A stretch of DNA of 64,000 nt, from assembly GCF_000189635.1 (NCBI RefSeq), contig NW_002476484.1, positions 682,001-746,000 on the forward strand, written 5' to 3'. This document shows positions 1-13,072 of the stretch, piece after piece. A model generated the notes under the pieces. The model was not told where the DNA came from and searched no databases. It saw only the letters and a list, made by a program, of their open reading frames with translations. The position numbers and the translations under genes were made by a program. Positions within the stretch are counted from its first letter, which is position 1; the number at the start of each line of letters is the position of its first letter. The stretch is from Tetrahymena thermophila SB210 (Eukaryota; Ciliophora; Oligohymenophorea; Hymenostomatida; Tetrahymenidae).

Positions 1-520
1 AAATTCGTTATTTCAACAAAATAAAAAAACAACATTAGCCTTAATCAAAAATGTTCTACATAAAAATCACTAAAGATTATAAATATTCTTTTTTTATTTA
101 ACAGATATGTGTCTTTATAAATAATAATCATATTTTCTTGATAATAAAAAGAAATCAATTCATTCTTTTTTTAAATATGGATTTTCATAAGATTATAAGA
201 ATAAGATTTTTTGAATAATTTTTTTATGATTCTTCTTTGCAAATCTAACTAATACTTTTATTATTGATAGTGGTTTTTTATTTTTTTAAACTATATTTAT
301 TTATCAAATACTTATATAAAAAAAGCTTAACTTGTTTATTTATTAAAGTAGCAAATAAACTTGAACTTTATAAAGAATCTTTAAATCTAAATTTGAAATA
401 AAAAATGGATAAATTGCTAGAATATTTAATATACAAATACATATTTTTTATTTTAATATTAATTAAAAGATTTAATAGAATTTATTTATGGCTTTATCAA
501 ATAAATATTTTTAAGTGTTT
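1..520. other. intergenic, AT-rich
   Basis: No open frame in the ciliate code with homology or coding-like composition was seen. This is 3' flank of the TSR1 gene, which ends at 521. It consists of A/T runs only. Confidence 0.6.
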
Positions 521-3500
521 TCAGAAAGGAGCCTTAGGGAAAACTCTTTTATATAAATGCATGCAAATAGTATCGTGAGGCTTAACAAAACCACTGAATA
601 AACATTTCATTAAACCGTGAGTACCAAGAGATTCGAGAATCTTACCTCTTAAACCCAACTTTGTTTTAAGTTCTACAGGTTAGAAATACTTAATATCTAA
701 AGGATTAAAGAACATAAGTCTGCAAACAGCCTTTCTCTTATGAATCTATTTATTAAATCATTAAATTATTATTAAATTATATTAATTGTAATTTAAATTA
801 CCTTGAAAGGATAACCAGTTAAGATGATACGTTTAAGCACAACTTATAAGGGATCACTCTTCATGACTTAACCAGAGAGACAGAAATCAGCATTTAAGAT
901 ATCTCCACCTTCGTTAAACATAATTATATTAGCAGGAGGATATATATTATAGTAATAGAAGGAAGCCATATAGAATTAGTTTAATTCTTTGACCTTTTTA
1001 ACATACTTAGTCTTATCATTATTCTGTTTATAAAAATAAATATATGCTTTCATATAAATTTTTCATTAAAAATTTTAATTTATTTTACATTGTAAATTTT
1101 AGAGAATATTGAGTTGACAACAGCTCTTCTGAAACCCATATGAATAACATAGTTTTACTTGGATTCGACAGCTTTGTCTTCATATTCTATATTTCTTTTG
1201 ACTCTTGCATGGAGAACAGTCATTTTTCTTTCATGCTTTAAAAGGGTAGACAAAATCTATTTATATATATTTTAATTCTTAGACTTTAATTGTAAACTTA
1301 AAAATATTTTTACCAAAGCCTTTTCTTTAGGATGAGCAGAGAGTTTATCAAGAGGGAAGCCCTTAACATAAATTTTAATATAAAAACCTGCATAGGCGAA
1401 TGCTTATTCTTCTGCATGAAGGAAAGCAGTATTTTTTGTTCTAATGTAATTTTTAAAAACATAAACCTTTTCATAAGGATCGGGGAGATTTTCATATTTA
1501 TCCCATTCTGAGGTCTTGAAACTCTTCATACCTTGATAATTTTCATATCTTTCTCTCAAATTAATAGTAGTTGCATATTCTACTTCATCTTCTAATTCTA
1601 ATTCATCTTCTCCTCTTTCTTACAATTCTAAAATCTTTTGCTTTTTGCTTTTAATTTTTTCATAAAAAAAGTAAGTTAGAGAATGTGCAAAATTTATTAT
1701 TTATTTTTTCATTTACTCTCCTTCGCATTTTTATTGATTTTCATCATCAGAATTGATAGTGATGTTGTCTTCTTCATCTTCTCCTTCAATTTCAATATCA
1801 CCTTCTTCTTCAATGTTACCTTTATTTTTTTCTTCTTCTTCCTATTCTTCTACTTCTTCTTCTTCCTCTTCTTCATCTCCTTCTTCCTCGATATCTGAAT
1901 TTTCGTTATCTATTTCTTCATTCTCATCTATTCCTTTTAAAATATTAGCAGTTGAAGAATGCTTCTTTGATTTCTTTTTGGTTAATCCACTATCCTTTGC
2001 AAAAGGATTGATTTAATCAGGATCAGTTGCTTCTTGAGTTAAAAGTATATCGCTATTGAAATTAATCATAGACATGTTGGTTTCATTCATGCCATTACCT
2101 TTCTTTTTTATTTTTTATTTAATTTTAATGGGATTCTTTAAAATTTCTATCTTTTATATTTCGTAATCGTCATAACCAGTAATGTGTATTAACTAATTAG
2201 CATTTATACAGTGGCCTATTTAAATATAATTTTAATTTAATATAGAAACTACATTTAAAATTGCTTAAATTACCTCTTAAAAATCCTGTAATTTCGACAA
2301 CTCCATTAGTAGGATTAACAGTTACTTCATCAGCAAGCATGTAGCCTCTTTGTTCTTTCCAGTCATAGGGTAACAAAGTTCTAGCTTATAATTATCTCAA
2401 TAAAGTAAAGATTGATTGTTCATTTTCTATTGAAACGAAGTGATCTTCAAATTCAGAAGCAAAATATCTTTAAAATAATTTCTTAACATCTTTTTGCTTG
2501 CCTTGGGGAATAGTATTAACGTCTTAAAGGACTGAAATAGTGGAAGGAAGACCTTAGAGTCTGAGAGCAGAAAGAATTTTATAACCCCATTCATCGAAAG
2601 CATTTGCGTTATTGTAAGGATCTAAGTTGAGCTTTTCTAAATTGGCATCTTTGCAAGAAAGAACAGGACATACAATATCAGCGATTTTGCAGAAGTCCAT
2701 AATATTTTCGAAAACTCTATCTCCTTCAATGATAATGAAATTTTCTTTGATCAAACCAGGGACTTTTTAATGATAAAAATTTAAAACATCAAGTCACTCA
2801 AGTTTATATTTGATAAAAAAAATTTGATAATACAGTAAGTAGGGTGAGCGAAGAACTAGTAGTAAGGGAATTTGAATCTCATTTTTCCATCATCTTGATT
2901 GGAAGCAGTTGTTTTATCCATCATTTCAATGTCTTCATGCTTAGACATTTGACTGCTGATATATTATTCTATTTCTTATCTATTTTTAAAGCAAGTAATT
3001 GTTAATATTTTTCATTGATTTTCTACTTTGCTATTAGTGCTAAAAATAACGAGCCAAAGTATTGGTTTAAGTAGATTTAACTAAGTCTTTTTTTTTTAAA
3101 AAAAATTACCTGAGCTATTTAGTGTTAGCAGCATTATTGAGAGGTAAGAGATAAACTATTCTAGGAGCCTTGGATTACTTAGCCATTTCGATAAAAGCGG
3201 ACTTAGTAGCACTATCCAAAACGCTATTTTAGTTAATCAACTTTTCAATTTAATCCTCTCTTTTGACTGATTTATTGAATTTCTACTATTCCAAATAGAG
3301 TTTACGAGCTGATTTATTCAATGAAGTATTCTTCTTTGTAATTTTTTTGGTCTTAGTCTATTTATATGTTGATAATAATTTTCATAAATCATAAATTCCA
3401 GTAAATTTAGAAAGCATAAAGCTCAGTATTCTAAAATTCTGTTTTTGTAGAATATTTATTTATTCACTCCATAGCAAGCAGTATTAATATGCTCAAAATA

Positions 3501-3647
3501 TGGAATGAATTGTGTGTGTGTCTAAATAGAAAAAATATGAGGAAAACAATTTCGAACCTCTATTTTATGAGTTTTAGTAGCTGTTTTTGCTCCCTTGAAT
3601 TTCTTATTCTTTTGCTTGAAATTTCCGGCTTTGTGTTATGAGCCCAT
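521..3647 (-). CDS. TSR1: Pre-rRNA-processing protein TSR1 (40S ribosome maturation)
   Basis: TSR1 is a GTPase-like but non-hydrolysing factor that joins pre-40S particles in nucleolus and cytoplasm and blocks early subunit joining (family knowledge). The start ATG at 3647 gives a basic N-terminus (MGSQHKAGNFKQKNKKFKG) matching TSR1. Further in are FYRF-like core segments, KILSALRLQGLPSTISVL, RQLQARTLLPYDWKEQRGY, then TNGVVEITGFLRG, an Asp/Glu-rich stretch encoded around 1560-1930, and the C-terminal block FFNPLDIKYFQPVELKTK, GTHGLMKC, MHLYKRVFPKAPF before TGA at 521-523. At least six introns are needed, including about 3557-3358, 3109-3030, 2835-2770 and 800-745. The frame stays open about 220 nt upstream of the ATG but holds no other ATG, so 3647 is preferred. 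It lies head-to-tail with PDHB. Identification is firm; internal exon edges are approximate. Confidence 0.93.
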
Positions 3648-4366
3648 TTTGTCTTGCCTATTTTACTGATTGTTAGATTTGATAGTAAATATCCTATTCG
3701 CTTTACAAAATTAATTAAATGATATTTTTTTAATAATATTGTTTTTAATTTCAAAGTCTTTTGCTGCCTTATTTGCTGCTTCTATTAATTAAATCTTCTA
3801 TTTATCTTTTTTAATTAAATTGATAAAATTAGCCTTTAATTTTTCAAAGAAGAATTTGATATAAAATCAATTAACCATTTTTCACAAGAATATGTAGCTT
3901 TTTGATCAAAATTATCATTTTAATACATTTCAAATCAACTATTCATTCATTTTTCAATACTTTAATTTTTTTAATTGTTAGAGTTTATTTTTTTATTATT
4001 TTTTTAATTATTTATTAATTGTTGGTCAGATGATATTGATATTGATGAATTAATTAATTATAAAATATTTATTTCGATTTTTTTATCATTTACAAATTTC
4101 TTTAAAACAAACTTGGCTGATTCTGGTTAAAAAAAATTATTATGTGTGAATAAATGAATGAGTGGATAGGTAAAAAAACAATAATACATAAAAAATATAT
4201 AAAAATTATTGTACTAGTAATAAATAGTTTTATTTGTGAAATTTTTAATATACAAAAATGAGAAAAATTTATTTGTAATTGTCCTCAAAAAATCTAAATC
4301 TATTTTTATTTATTTTTCTCATCATACAATTTTTGGTTGTTGGTGATGGGGGAAATCCATCTATTT
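3648..4366. other. intergenic between PDHB (3' side) and TSR1 (5' side)
   Basis: AT-rich spacer holding the TSR1 promoter/leader and the PDHB 3' UTR. The part next to TSR1 (about 3650-3870) is open in the TSR1 frame with coding-like codons but begins after a TGA and has no ATG. Nothing else was seen. Confidence 0.5.
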
Positions 4367-6393
4367 TCATTTGTGACCCTTAAGAGTTTTTCTGACAGCG
4401 TTAGCAACGTGTTAAGCGTTGGGTAAAGACATAGCTTCAAGATTGGGAGCATAGGCAAGAGGGATATCCAAACCAGCAACACGTTCAACAGGAGCATCTA
4501 AGAAATCGAAAGCAGAACTTTCCATCATTAAAGCGCAGATTTCAGATCCGACACCACATTATGGCCATCCTTCTTCAACGGTTACTAATCTGTGGGTCTT
4601 TTTAACTGAATCAACAATAGCCTTTCTATCCAAGGGTCTGATGGTACGTAAGTTAATAACCTTTTAGAGTATTAAAATTAATATGGTTTTTATAATAGAT
4701 TTATTAATTATTACATTAAAATCTTAATAAAATTATATATATTTAAATAAGGGAATAGCAAGTTACCTCACAAGAAATACCTTCCTTGGCAAGTAATTCA
4801 GCAGCTTCTAAGCAGTATTTAACAGGCTTGGAGAAGGAGACAATAGTGACGTCAGTACCTTTAATTAAATTAAAAAATTAATTGATTATGAAATTAATGT
4901 TTATTAGAAGATAATAAGCAAATGAAATATTTCGCATTATTTAATTATTAGGAAAAAAAATAAATAAATAAGTAAATAAATATTTAATTAAAGCATTGAT
5001 ACTAAGTCAACATTTTCCAATCATTTGTTAATATATCGTAATAAGTTTTACCTTCTCTCATGACTTTAGCTTTACCGATAGGAAGAACGAAATCTTTGTC
5101 CATGACAGCATCATCGACAGTGAATTAAACATTGTACATAATTTCATTTTCTAAGAAAACAACTGGGTTGGGGTCTCTGATGGCAGCCTATTTATTACAT
5201 ATAAATTTTATATATCATCCATTTACTTAGAATCGAAAAATTAATATCTATTAGAATTTTCTTATCTTAATAGTGAATTAAAACAAAGTACCTTGAGTAA
5301 ACCTCTAGCATCTTCAACATCATAGGGAGAAATGGTAATGAGACCAGGGCAAGAAGAGTACCTATTTTATAAGGATCATTTTTAGATATTTAGCTAAAAT
5401 AATAATAAAACAAGTCTAGAAATAATTTAATTTCATAAAAATAATATATTTTTATTGAAAGATACTCAGATTCTATCATGTAGAACCAGGGAGAAAGAAA
5501 TAAAGACTTGCAGACAGACTTTTTTTTGGTTTTTTCGGAGCTAAGAAAAGAAATTCAAAATAAAATATTACCAAGCAGCAAAACATTGAGAGTGTTAAGC
5601 GGCGACTGCAGCAGCGGGACCATTCAAACCTCTGAAAACAATAGGGGTATCTAAGTCACCGTTACTCATGTATCTGATCTTAGCAGCTCCATTGATAATT
5701 TAATCGATAGCTTGCATTGCGAAATTCATAGTCATAAATTCAACAACTGGTCTTAAACCATACATGGCAGCACCAACAGCAATACCGGCAAAACCTTTAA
5801 TCGATAACAATGAATAAATTAATTTTCTTCTATATCTATATGATATTAGTTCTAGCTATTAACATTTTTTATGCGTATTTATTTTGAGTGATTTAAATAA
5901 TTTTAAACTGAATGAATCTTCACATTCATTCAAAATCAAATTTAAACCATTTTTTAGTAATTGAAAAAGCTAGTAAACTTTGGTAAATTAAATTATATTT
6001 ATATTCTATTGCTGTAATTAAATACCCATTTCAGAAATAGGAGTATCGACGATTCTGTTGGGTCCGTGCTTTTGGACTAATCCCTTAGTAACCTTGTAGG
6101 CACCTTGATAGTTGGCAACTTCTTCACCTAAATTTCAAATATAAAAATATTCATTTAATGTTAAATTTAAATAGATGTCGATAATTAAATGCTATATGGC
6201 CTAAATTATTTAATGATATCAAAATATTACCAATGATGAAAACCTTTTCATCTCTGGCAACTTCTTCGTCCAAAGCAGCGTTGATGGCTTCTCTAACAGT
6301 TAAAGTTCTGGAAAAGTGGAACTTGTTGGAAAAAGCAAGGGTTTTGTTCAAAGGGCTAAGATTCTGTTTTTATAAATTAATTGGGTTACACAT
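4367..6393 (-). CDS. PDHB: Pyruvate dehydrogenase E1 component beta subunit, mitochondrial
   Basis: E1 beta pairs with E1 alpha to decarboxylate pyruvate with thiamine diphosphate in the mitochondrial matrix. The sequence shows the whole family pattern: [19 protein letters not shown], then [18 protein letters not shown] (glutamate contacting ThDP), [54 protein letters not shown] with the conserved histidine, [47 protein letters not shown], and the end [11 protein letters not shown] before TGA at 4367. The start at 6393 (MCNPINLQKQ...) precedes a Ser/Lys/Phe-rich segment suited to a mitochondrial presequence. An alternative upstream ATG at about 6460 would need a non-standard GTTGAA splice donor. 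About six introns (roughly 4665-4770, 4857-5050, 5190-5292, 5360-5572, 5790-6025, 6128-6231) give a protein of about 358 residues, the usual length. Confidence 0.95.
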
Positions 6394-7608
6394 AAAATAT
6401 AAAACAATTTTAAAATTCAACTTAATGGCTCAGCAACTGCATTTTATTTATTTTACTATTTTTATAAACCTAAAGGGATTCGACATAATTAAATGATAAC
6501 TCTGATTATAAAATTTATGTATAAATTAAATTTATTTTGATCTAGCTATTATTTAAAAAATGCAATTGAGTTCATGAATAATGATTCCATGTTGCTGCCA
6601 TTAAGTTTGGAAAAATAAACTAGTTGCATCGAAGCAATTACTTTGACGAAGGCTAAGATATTTTTGTTCATTTGATTTTAGTTCTGAGATTAATTTATTT
6701 CGTTTTTTATTTATATTTTGTTTTAATTTTTTATGAAATTGATATTTTCTTTTTATTAGACAGTCTATATTGATTGCAGTCTTACATTGGTATATTAAAA
6801 TAAATATGCAAATATTTGACAATCAATACTTCTATTCTCTACTTATTCATACTAAAATAGAACTTTATATTATATTATTTATTGCTTTTTTTTTTTCTTG
6901 TTTAATTACTTGTTTGCTTTCTTGATACTTACAATTCATACTTTGATCTATCTATCTATATATCCATTTATATTAATATATATTTATGACAAATAAAATG
7001 AAGAAAAAAGATACTTCAAATATGTATTAATTAAATATATATCTTTTATTCTTTTCGCTTTATGCTCTTTCTTTTTCTTTAGCCTACTTTATTATTTTTG
7101 ATTAAGGCCCATCACTATTTAAACTATTAAAGTGAGTCATAATTCTAATAATTAAGTATTTTTAAGACCAACATATAAATTTCAAGAAATTCTAGAGAAA
7201 TTTTCTAAACCTTTTTAAATACTTACTTGCTCACACTTTTTGTTTAAATGGAATAATTATGTTGTCATTTTTATATATTTATTTTTTTAATTTCTTTATT
7301 TAATTAATAATTTTAGAAAAATCTATTCTTATTGTATGCTCTTTTATTAAAAATTTAAGAATATTTCTTAATTAGTAGGTGAAATCAATCAACCAACAAT
7401 TTTAGTCAGCTAAAATATTTAAAAATTAAGAATTTTATTTAAATTTGTGTCATTTTATAATTTGATTAAGTAGATTGTTGTTTTTGCTGCTATTAATTAA
7501 ATTTCTACATTCTTTAATACAAATCAGTAAAAATTTATTTGTTAAATTACAAATAAGATTGTTTTTAAAACAATTATTTAATTAAATTTTTTGCATTATC
7601 AATTACAA
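6394..7608. other. divergent intergenic region (PDHB / PG-rich-motif gene)
   Basis: Shared upstream region of PDHB (-) and the gene at 7609 (+). It is AT-rich with T-tracts near 6888 and short (ATCT)n and (TA)n runs around 6940-6980. No convincing open frame: the short minus ORF at 6601-6822 has no coding signature. Confidence 0.5.
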
Positions 7609-9267
7609 ATGTCTACTCAATTTTCTTAACCCTTAAATTAAAAAAGACTGATTTAAGAGTTTCTCTTGAAAGGTAGAAGCAGAGATAACGATCTTAAAAT
7701 GAGTAATAAAAATGAAATTTAGATAGATACCAATAAATCTTAAATATATTTTCCACAGATTGAACCTAATTAATGTCAACCAAAATAAATAAATCACTCT
7801 TCATCTTAAAACCTAAGCAACATAAATATCGACATCTAAAATAAACTAAATAACTATTTCGTCGCTGGAGATCTTTAAAATGAACAAAGCAGGAGATTTA
7901 TCAAATTGAAGAATAACAAAAGTGAATCTTCCCAATACAATAATTCGTTTAGCCCATTTCTGAAAGAGAGAGATTCCCTAGGAAATCTTTTGAAAGTAAA
8001 ATGATTTATTCTAAAATAAGAAAACAATTTTTAAAATACAAAAATAAATTCCAAACATCTTATGATTTTGACTAAAAAAGGATCAATAACTTGGTACAAA
8101 AAAAAGTGAAAGATATATTCAGTATAAGTTAAAGCAGTATCAGAGTGGTATGCAACTATCGAAAGGAAGGATTCCAAATAAAAATTAAATATTGCCTTAT
8201 TCTGGTTATTTAAATGAAAGTAGTGTAACAGAGCTTGAATCGTTAAATGCACATAATAGGTAATATAATTATTTTAAATTTTGTATGAGTAAAATACACC
8301 ATTTGTTGTTAAGAATAACATTTATTTATTTCAAAAAAAAATATATTTTTTTTTATTTATAGAAAGTACAGCGAATAAAATAGTGAGTCTTTCAAAGACA
8401 AATATACTTAGTTTGTTGTTAGATTGAACATTTTAGATAATCCCTCTCAAACAATTTCAGATGTGCTAAAAACTGAAGATACTAACCACAACGCTGATAG
8501 ATCACTTAATTAAGATTGTTCATCAATCTAGTTTTAGAATTTTACTTTAATGAATCGTCTAAAGCAGTATACTATAAAATAAAAAACTCCTTAAAATAAG
8601 GACATGTTTACAGTAAATACAAGCTTATTAAATTAAAATAGCTCCTTGAATAAATTAGATAACTAAAGTAAAAAATATCATTTGAATATTAAGAAAATTC
8701 ATTAAATACAACAATCTAATCCACCTGTTGGAAGCTATAATCCTAACTATTCTCTGATTTAAAAAAATCAATTATCGCATCGTATATAACCTATATTTCC
8801 GACCAGTAGAAGTTAATAAAAGTAACTTGAATATGAATAATAGTACTAACAAAAAAGTCCTTCACAAAAATAAGATCAAAAAAAGAAACAGATGTAAAAT
8901 AAATCAAAATAAATGATTCTCAATTAATGTTAATTATTTATTTTTTTAAAGAAATTCAGACAATGAAGAAAATTATGAAAAGCTATTCAACAAAATGATG
9001 AGAGAAATAAAAAGTATTAATAAAGTATTAGCTTTATTTTATATATTTATTTTTTTTCAAATAGAATAAGTTGATTTAGAGCAGTAATAAAATTAAGGAA
9101 ATTTATTACATCCTGATGGAGATAAGGAATTAAAAAAGGTAATGTCATCTGAAGAAATGGAAAACTTCTCAAATCAATATAAAAAGTAAATGGGAGATAT
9201 GAAAAATATATTTAATAGAATAAGATCTTCTCTTAATTAAAACAAATTAAATAATCTTGCTTCTTGA
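7609..9267 (+). CDS. Hypothetical protein with one sperm-tail PG-rich (SHIPPO)-like motif
   Basis: I do not recognise an orthologue. Reading code 6 from ATG 7609 (MSTQFSQPLNQKRLIQEFLL...) gives a Ser/Asn/Gln-rich protein of about 410 residues in about five exons. Exon 1 ends at 7995, exon 2 is 8123-8259, and exon 3 starts at 8363 and runs to about 8894; further introns lie at about 8895-8951 and 9020-9063. Exon 3 encodes NPPVGSYNPNYSLIQ, which resembles the PG-x-Y repeat of axonemal microtubule-associated proteins, although one copy is weak evidence. The last exon is charged and probably helical (DKELKKVMSSEEMENFSNQY) and ends LNNLASstop at 9265-9267. The 8000-8122 stretch must be an intron because frame 1 hits TGA right after the GTAAAA donor. 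A cytoskeletal or ciliary role is only a guess. Confidence 0.7.
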
Positions 9268-11684
9268 TTTTTATAAAACTTAAATGAAATTTTTAATTAT
9301 TTATGTTATCTGTTTTTTTTTGTTAATTTCAAGGAAGGTTTTGGATATAAAAATTTAATACAAATTAATTTATACTTTATTAACTAAAATATTATTTTTA
9401 AAACACATTTTTTATTCTTTTGATAGTTTATTATTTATTTTCACCATATTTTATTTTGATTGATTATTTATTTTTAAATTTCATAAGATAAAATTTATAC
9501 AAAAATCTATTTTTTCTCTTTTTTCCAATTTTTTTAACTTGAAACTAAATATTTAATTTTAATAAAATAATTTCATTATAAACTGGTTTATTTATATTAA
9601 TCAGAATGTATCTAGCATCTTAACAATGTGTTTATCACTTTTTTAATTATATTGATTATAAATAAATATGATAATTGTTTATTATAAAGTCAAAATAAAT
9701 ATTATACGGATAACGAATATTCAATAAATTTATAAATATCAAAGTTAATTAATTTATAAACTCTTCTACTCTTAGAAGCATACAAAATAGAAGTTGTATA
9801 TTATATAAAACATTTGAATCATAATAAGATAATATTAATATTTTAAGTGAATTTTATAATACTATGTTATTTATTTACAAATGTAATGAAAAATGTTTTT
9901 ATCTATTTAACATTTAAAAAAAAATAAATAAAAAAAATTCATTTTTTATAGCTAATCAAATAAGTTTTACTACTCAGTTTATTTTAATTTAATCATTTTC
10001 TAATTTACGAAAATTTTAACATATTTTTTTTCAATTTAATTAAATTCTTTATTGTAAATATTAAACCTCTTCTATTACCATGCATCATCCTTTATTTGAT
10101 ATGTAAAATTTAAGAAAATGGAGTCCCCCAAATTATTTTTTTAAATTTGGTTTGGTTAAGTTACTAGAATTTAAAATCTCTCTGAATACTTTATTTAAAT
10201 ATTAATTAAGCACATCCTATAGTGCAAAGTAGTGTAAATCATAAGATTATTACTAATAATTGTAAGCAAAATAAGATAACGAGCTGGAAAAGATGCTCTT
10301 TTTACTTTTAAAATAAAAGGAGGGGGATTTACAAAAATAATATGTACGTTAAGCTTGTTTAACTTTAAAATGTTCAGCTTACTAGAAATTAAGTAGAACA
10401 ACCAATCTATAACTTGTATTTTAAAATAAAATGCTATATTTAAAAACTAGTTAATAACGTAAGTAAACAACATTACATTTTATTTAGCTTGTGGCTCAAA
10501 ATTATATTTGTTGATATTATCATGTTTAATAAGTAAATTTGTTAAATTAATCTATGTACTTTTTTAATTAGTTTATAAATTCATAGTTTGAAGCAAAAGT
10601 TAGTATGAATCAAAAGTAAATTTAATTAAATTAATCAAATATGTTTAACTCCCAATCAATTATTAAGTTTTAATTTCAAAAACTAAAAAAAATTGTATTC
10701 TAAAAATATTTAGCAAGAATAATTACGATAAAAAATAAAAGTTTAAATTTTAATGTAAATTATTTGGTTATCTTATTTATTGTTGAGTCCTTTTATTAAA
10801 GCATTTTGGCATGCTAAACAGTTGTTTAAATTAATCAAATCTGTTTGTTTTTGTTTTTGTGGTTGTAAAATTTTAATTAATAATCAGCTAGCTAAATAGA
10901 AATCATCCTTAAAATTGTATTATATCAGTTTATAGATTTGGTAATAATTAATTATATAAAATTGAATGAAATACTTTAAATTCTAGTATTTTATTAGTTA
11001 TTAATTAAGTTAATCTTATGGCTTAAATGAATTTTATACAAAAATAGATTTATTTCTCTTATGTAAACAAAACTAGATTTATATAATATATTAATTATTT
11101 AAAATTCTATGCTGCCATATTCAATAGTATGTATGGAATATAATTCATTTTATTTTAGAATTATTTTAATTTTTTTTATAGATTCGTTTAAATTTCTTGT
11201 TTAAATTTTTCAAATATTTTAAAAATCAAGCAAAATATTGAAATTTAAAGATGCAAAAAGATATCTTTTGATAAGGTATTTTACATTCATAGATATATCT
11301 AGCTGATCATTTTTAATCATTGTGAATTATGAATTTGTTTTACTATGCATGTATATATGGAAAATATTTGTTAAATATACTTTCATCTAAGAAAATACGT
11401 AATCAATCAGTTAGGTATCAAATTTATCTTTAATTTGATTGTAATATTGACTTAAATTTTCAAATTTTTTACACATTTTATTAACTAAGAGTCCCCCTTT
11501 TTAAATATCTTTATGATTCTATGCATATCCAATATGAATTCTGAGACTTAATAAAGCCATATATGTATCAATTATATGTGAAAAACCATACTTTAAAAAC
11601 ACTCCTTTCTTTGTTTGAAAATTTTATAATAACAAACTAAATAAAAATAAACTCAAAAAAAAAAAATAAATAAATAAATAAAAA
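9268..11684. other. intergenic, 2.4 kb
   Basis: Very AT-rich. A few locally less AT-rich patches occur (about 10100-10140, 10270-10335, 11490), but none extends into a code-6 frame with a start or shows tRNA boxes. The minus ORF at 10195-10401 is probably chance. The right end is the RNase T2 promoter, with an A-rich leader and (TAAA)n just before the ATG. Confidence 0.5.
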
Positions 11685-12356
11685 ATGGCTTCTTACAAAT
11701 AATCAGTTTTACTTTTTGCTTTATTACTTTCCTACACTTCTGCTTATACCTATTTGGTCTTTGAGATGGAATGGCCTGGAACTATCTGCTAATAAAAAAG
11801 TTGCAGTGCTTAATATCTTGGAAATTTCGATGACTAAAACTTCAATATTCACGGTCTTTGGCCTTCAGGATCTAGAAGCAATCCTTGCAGCTATCCAAGC
11901 AACTGCTCAAACGATGATTTGGACTACTCCTAAATCAATTAATCTGATATTGACTACATTAATGCTTACTGGGTTGGCTTATATAATGACTCTGATTCCT
12001 TTAGAACTCATGAATGGTAAAAGCACGGTACATGCTTTAATGGTAGTGAAACCTAATTTTTCTCAACTGTCACTTCTCTTCACAAGTAATACAATCCTAT
12101 TAAGGCATTAGCTAATCACAATATTGTCCCTAGTGATAACTAAACTTACACCTTAACTCAAATACAAAGTGCCATAGAAAATGACTTCTAGGGTCCAGCT
12201 CTTCTTAAGTGTGTTTACGTTTAAGGTACTCAAATGCTCTCTGTCATTGATTTGTTCATTTCTTCAGATTTGAAAAGTCTTTTAAAATGCCCTTGCAACA
12301 AGAATCTCAACAGTCTTTGCAACAATAGAGACCCTATAGTTATCCCAACATTTTGA
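11685..12356 (+). CDS. Secreted ribonuclease T2 family protein
   Basis: T2 RNases cut single-stranded RNA through 2',3'-cyclic phosphates and act in secretions or lysosome-like vacuoles. This uninterrupted frame of 224 codons (223 aa plus TGA) starts with a signal peptide (MASYKQSVLLFALLLSYTSA) and keeps both catalytic boxes: CAS-I as FNIHGLWPSG (residues about 69-78, first His) and CAS-II as RTHEWQKHGTCF (residues about 127-138, with the second His, Glu and Lys-His). The N-terminal EWPGTIC and the C-terminal cysteines (CPCNKNLNSLCN) fit the disulphide pattern. The length matches eukaryotic T2 enzymes. No intron is needed. In ciliates such an enzyme could serve phagosomal digestion of food RNA; that is inference. 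Confidence 0.95.
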
Positions 12357-13072
12357 AAAAATTATATTTTAATAATAATTTGTAATTTTATAAATTAAAA
12401 TATTATTGTAACTTTAAATTAATTTTTTGGCCACTTTCAAATAAAACATCAATTTTTAGTGTAAAAAAATATCTAATTTTAAAAATAAAACAATAAATAA
12501 CTTTTATTTTATTAAAAGTTTGAAATTCTAAGTTAAAATAATAATAATAATAATGTAACTTTTTAATGAGCTTTTTTGAGTTCACTTAAAAAATAAAGTA
12601 TATATTTTTTAATAAAAACACTTAAAAAATAAAGTAGATATTTTTTAATAAAAATCAAAGTAATTTTTCAACATTTAAATTAATTTGTTTGAGCACTTTT
12701 AAAAAAATACTAAATTTATAGTATAAAGTGATAGCAAATTTAAAATTAATTAAACAAATTTTAATTAACACTTTTAAATTTTTGCTAAAATATAATAGGA
12801 TTTTGATTATCAGCTTGTTGTTTTTTTATAGATTTTAATCTATTCAAATATAACTAACTTGAATAAAGTATATGACTTAATTATGTGTAATATCTAAGGA
12901 AGATAGAATAAATTAAGGATAAATATCTCACAACTAGTGTATGTATTAGTTAGTAATGGGTTGAGTTTTGTGGTTTAATTTGATATAAATATTTTCAATT
13001 TTAAGTTTTAATACAATTAAAATAAGAAAATGATAAAGACAGTAAAATAAAGAATATAATGGCACATAAAAA
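12357..13072. other. convergent intergenic region (RNase T2 / HEATR3)
   Basis: AT-rich 3' flanks of two convergent genes. It contains a (TAA)n run near 12539 and a 36-bp tandem duplication at 12583-12654. No gene was seen. Confidence 0.55.
12583..12654. repeat. 36-bp perfect-spaced tandem duplication (2 copies)
   Basis: Copies 12583-12618 and 12619-12654 both read CACTTAAAAAATAAAGTA then a variable base then ATATTTTTTAATAAAAA. They differ at one position, so the duplication is recent. Confidence 0.85.

Noticed and set aside
1683-2016. Phe-rich and Ser-rich plus-strand ORFs
   Set aside because: They are antisense readings of the acidic stretch of TSR1.
8031-8252. Minus-strand ORF of 73 codons
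   Set aside because: It overlaps intron 1 and exon 2 of the plus-strand gene at 7609-9267, and its composition is not coding-like.
10195-10401. Minus-strand ORF of 68 codons in intergenic DNA
   Set aside because: No homology, no extension in code 6 and no splice context.
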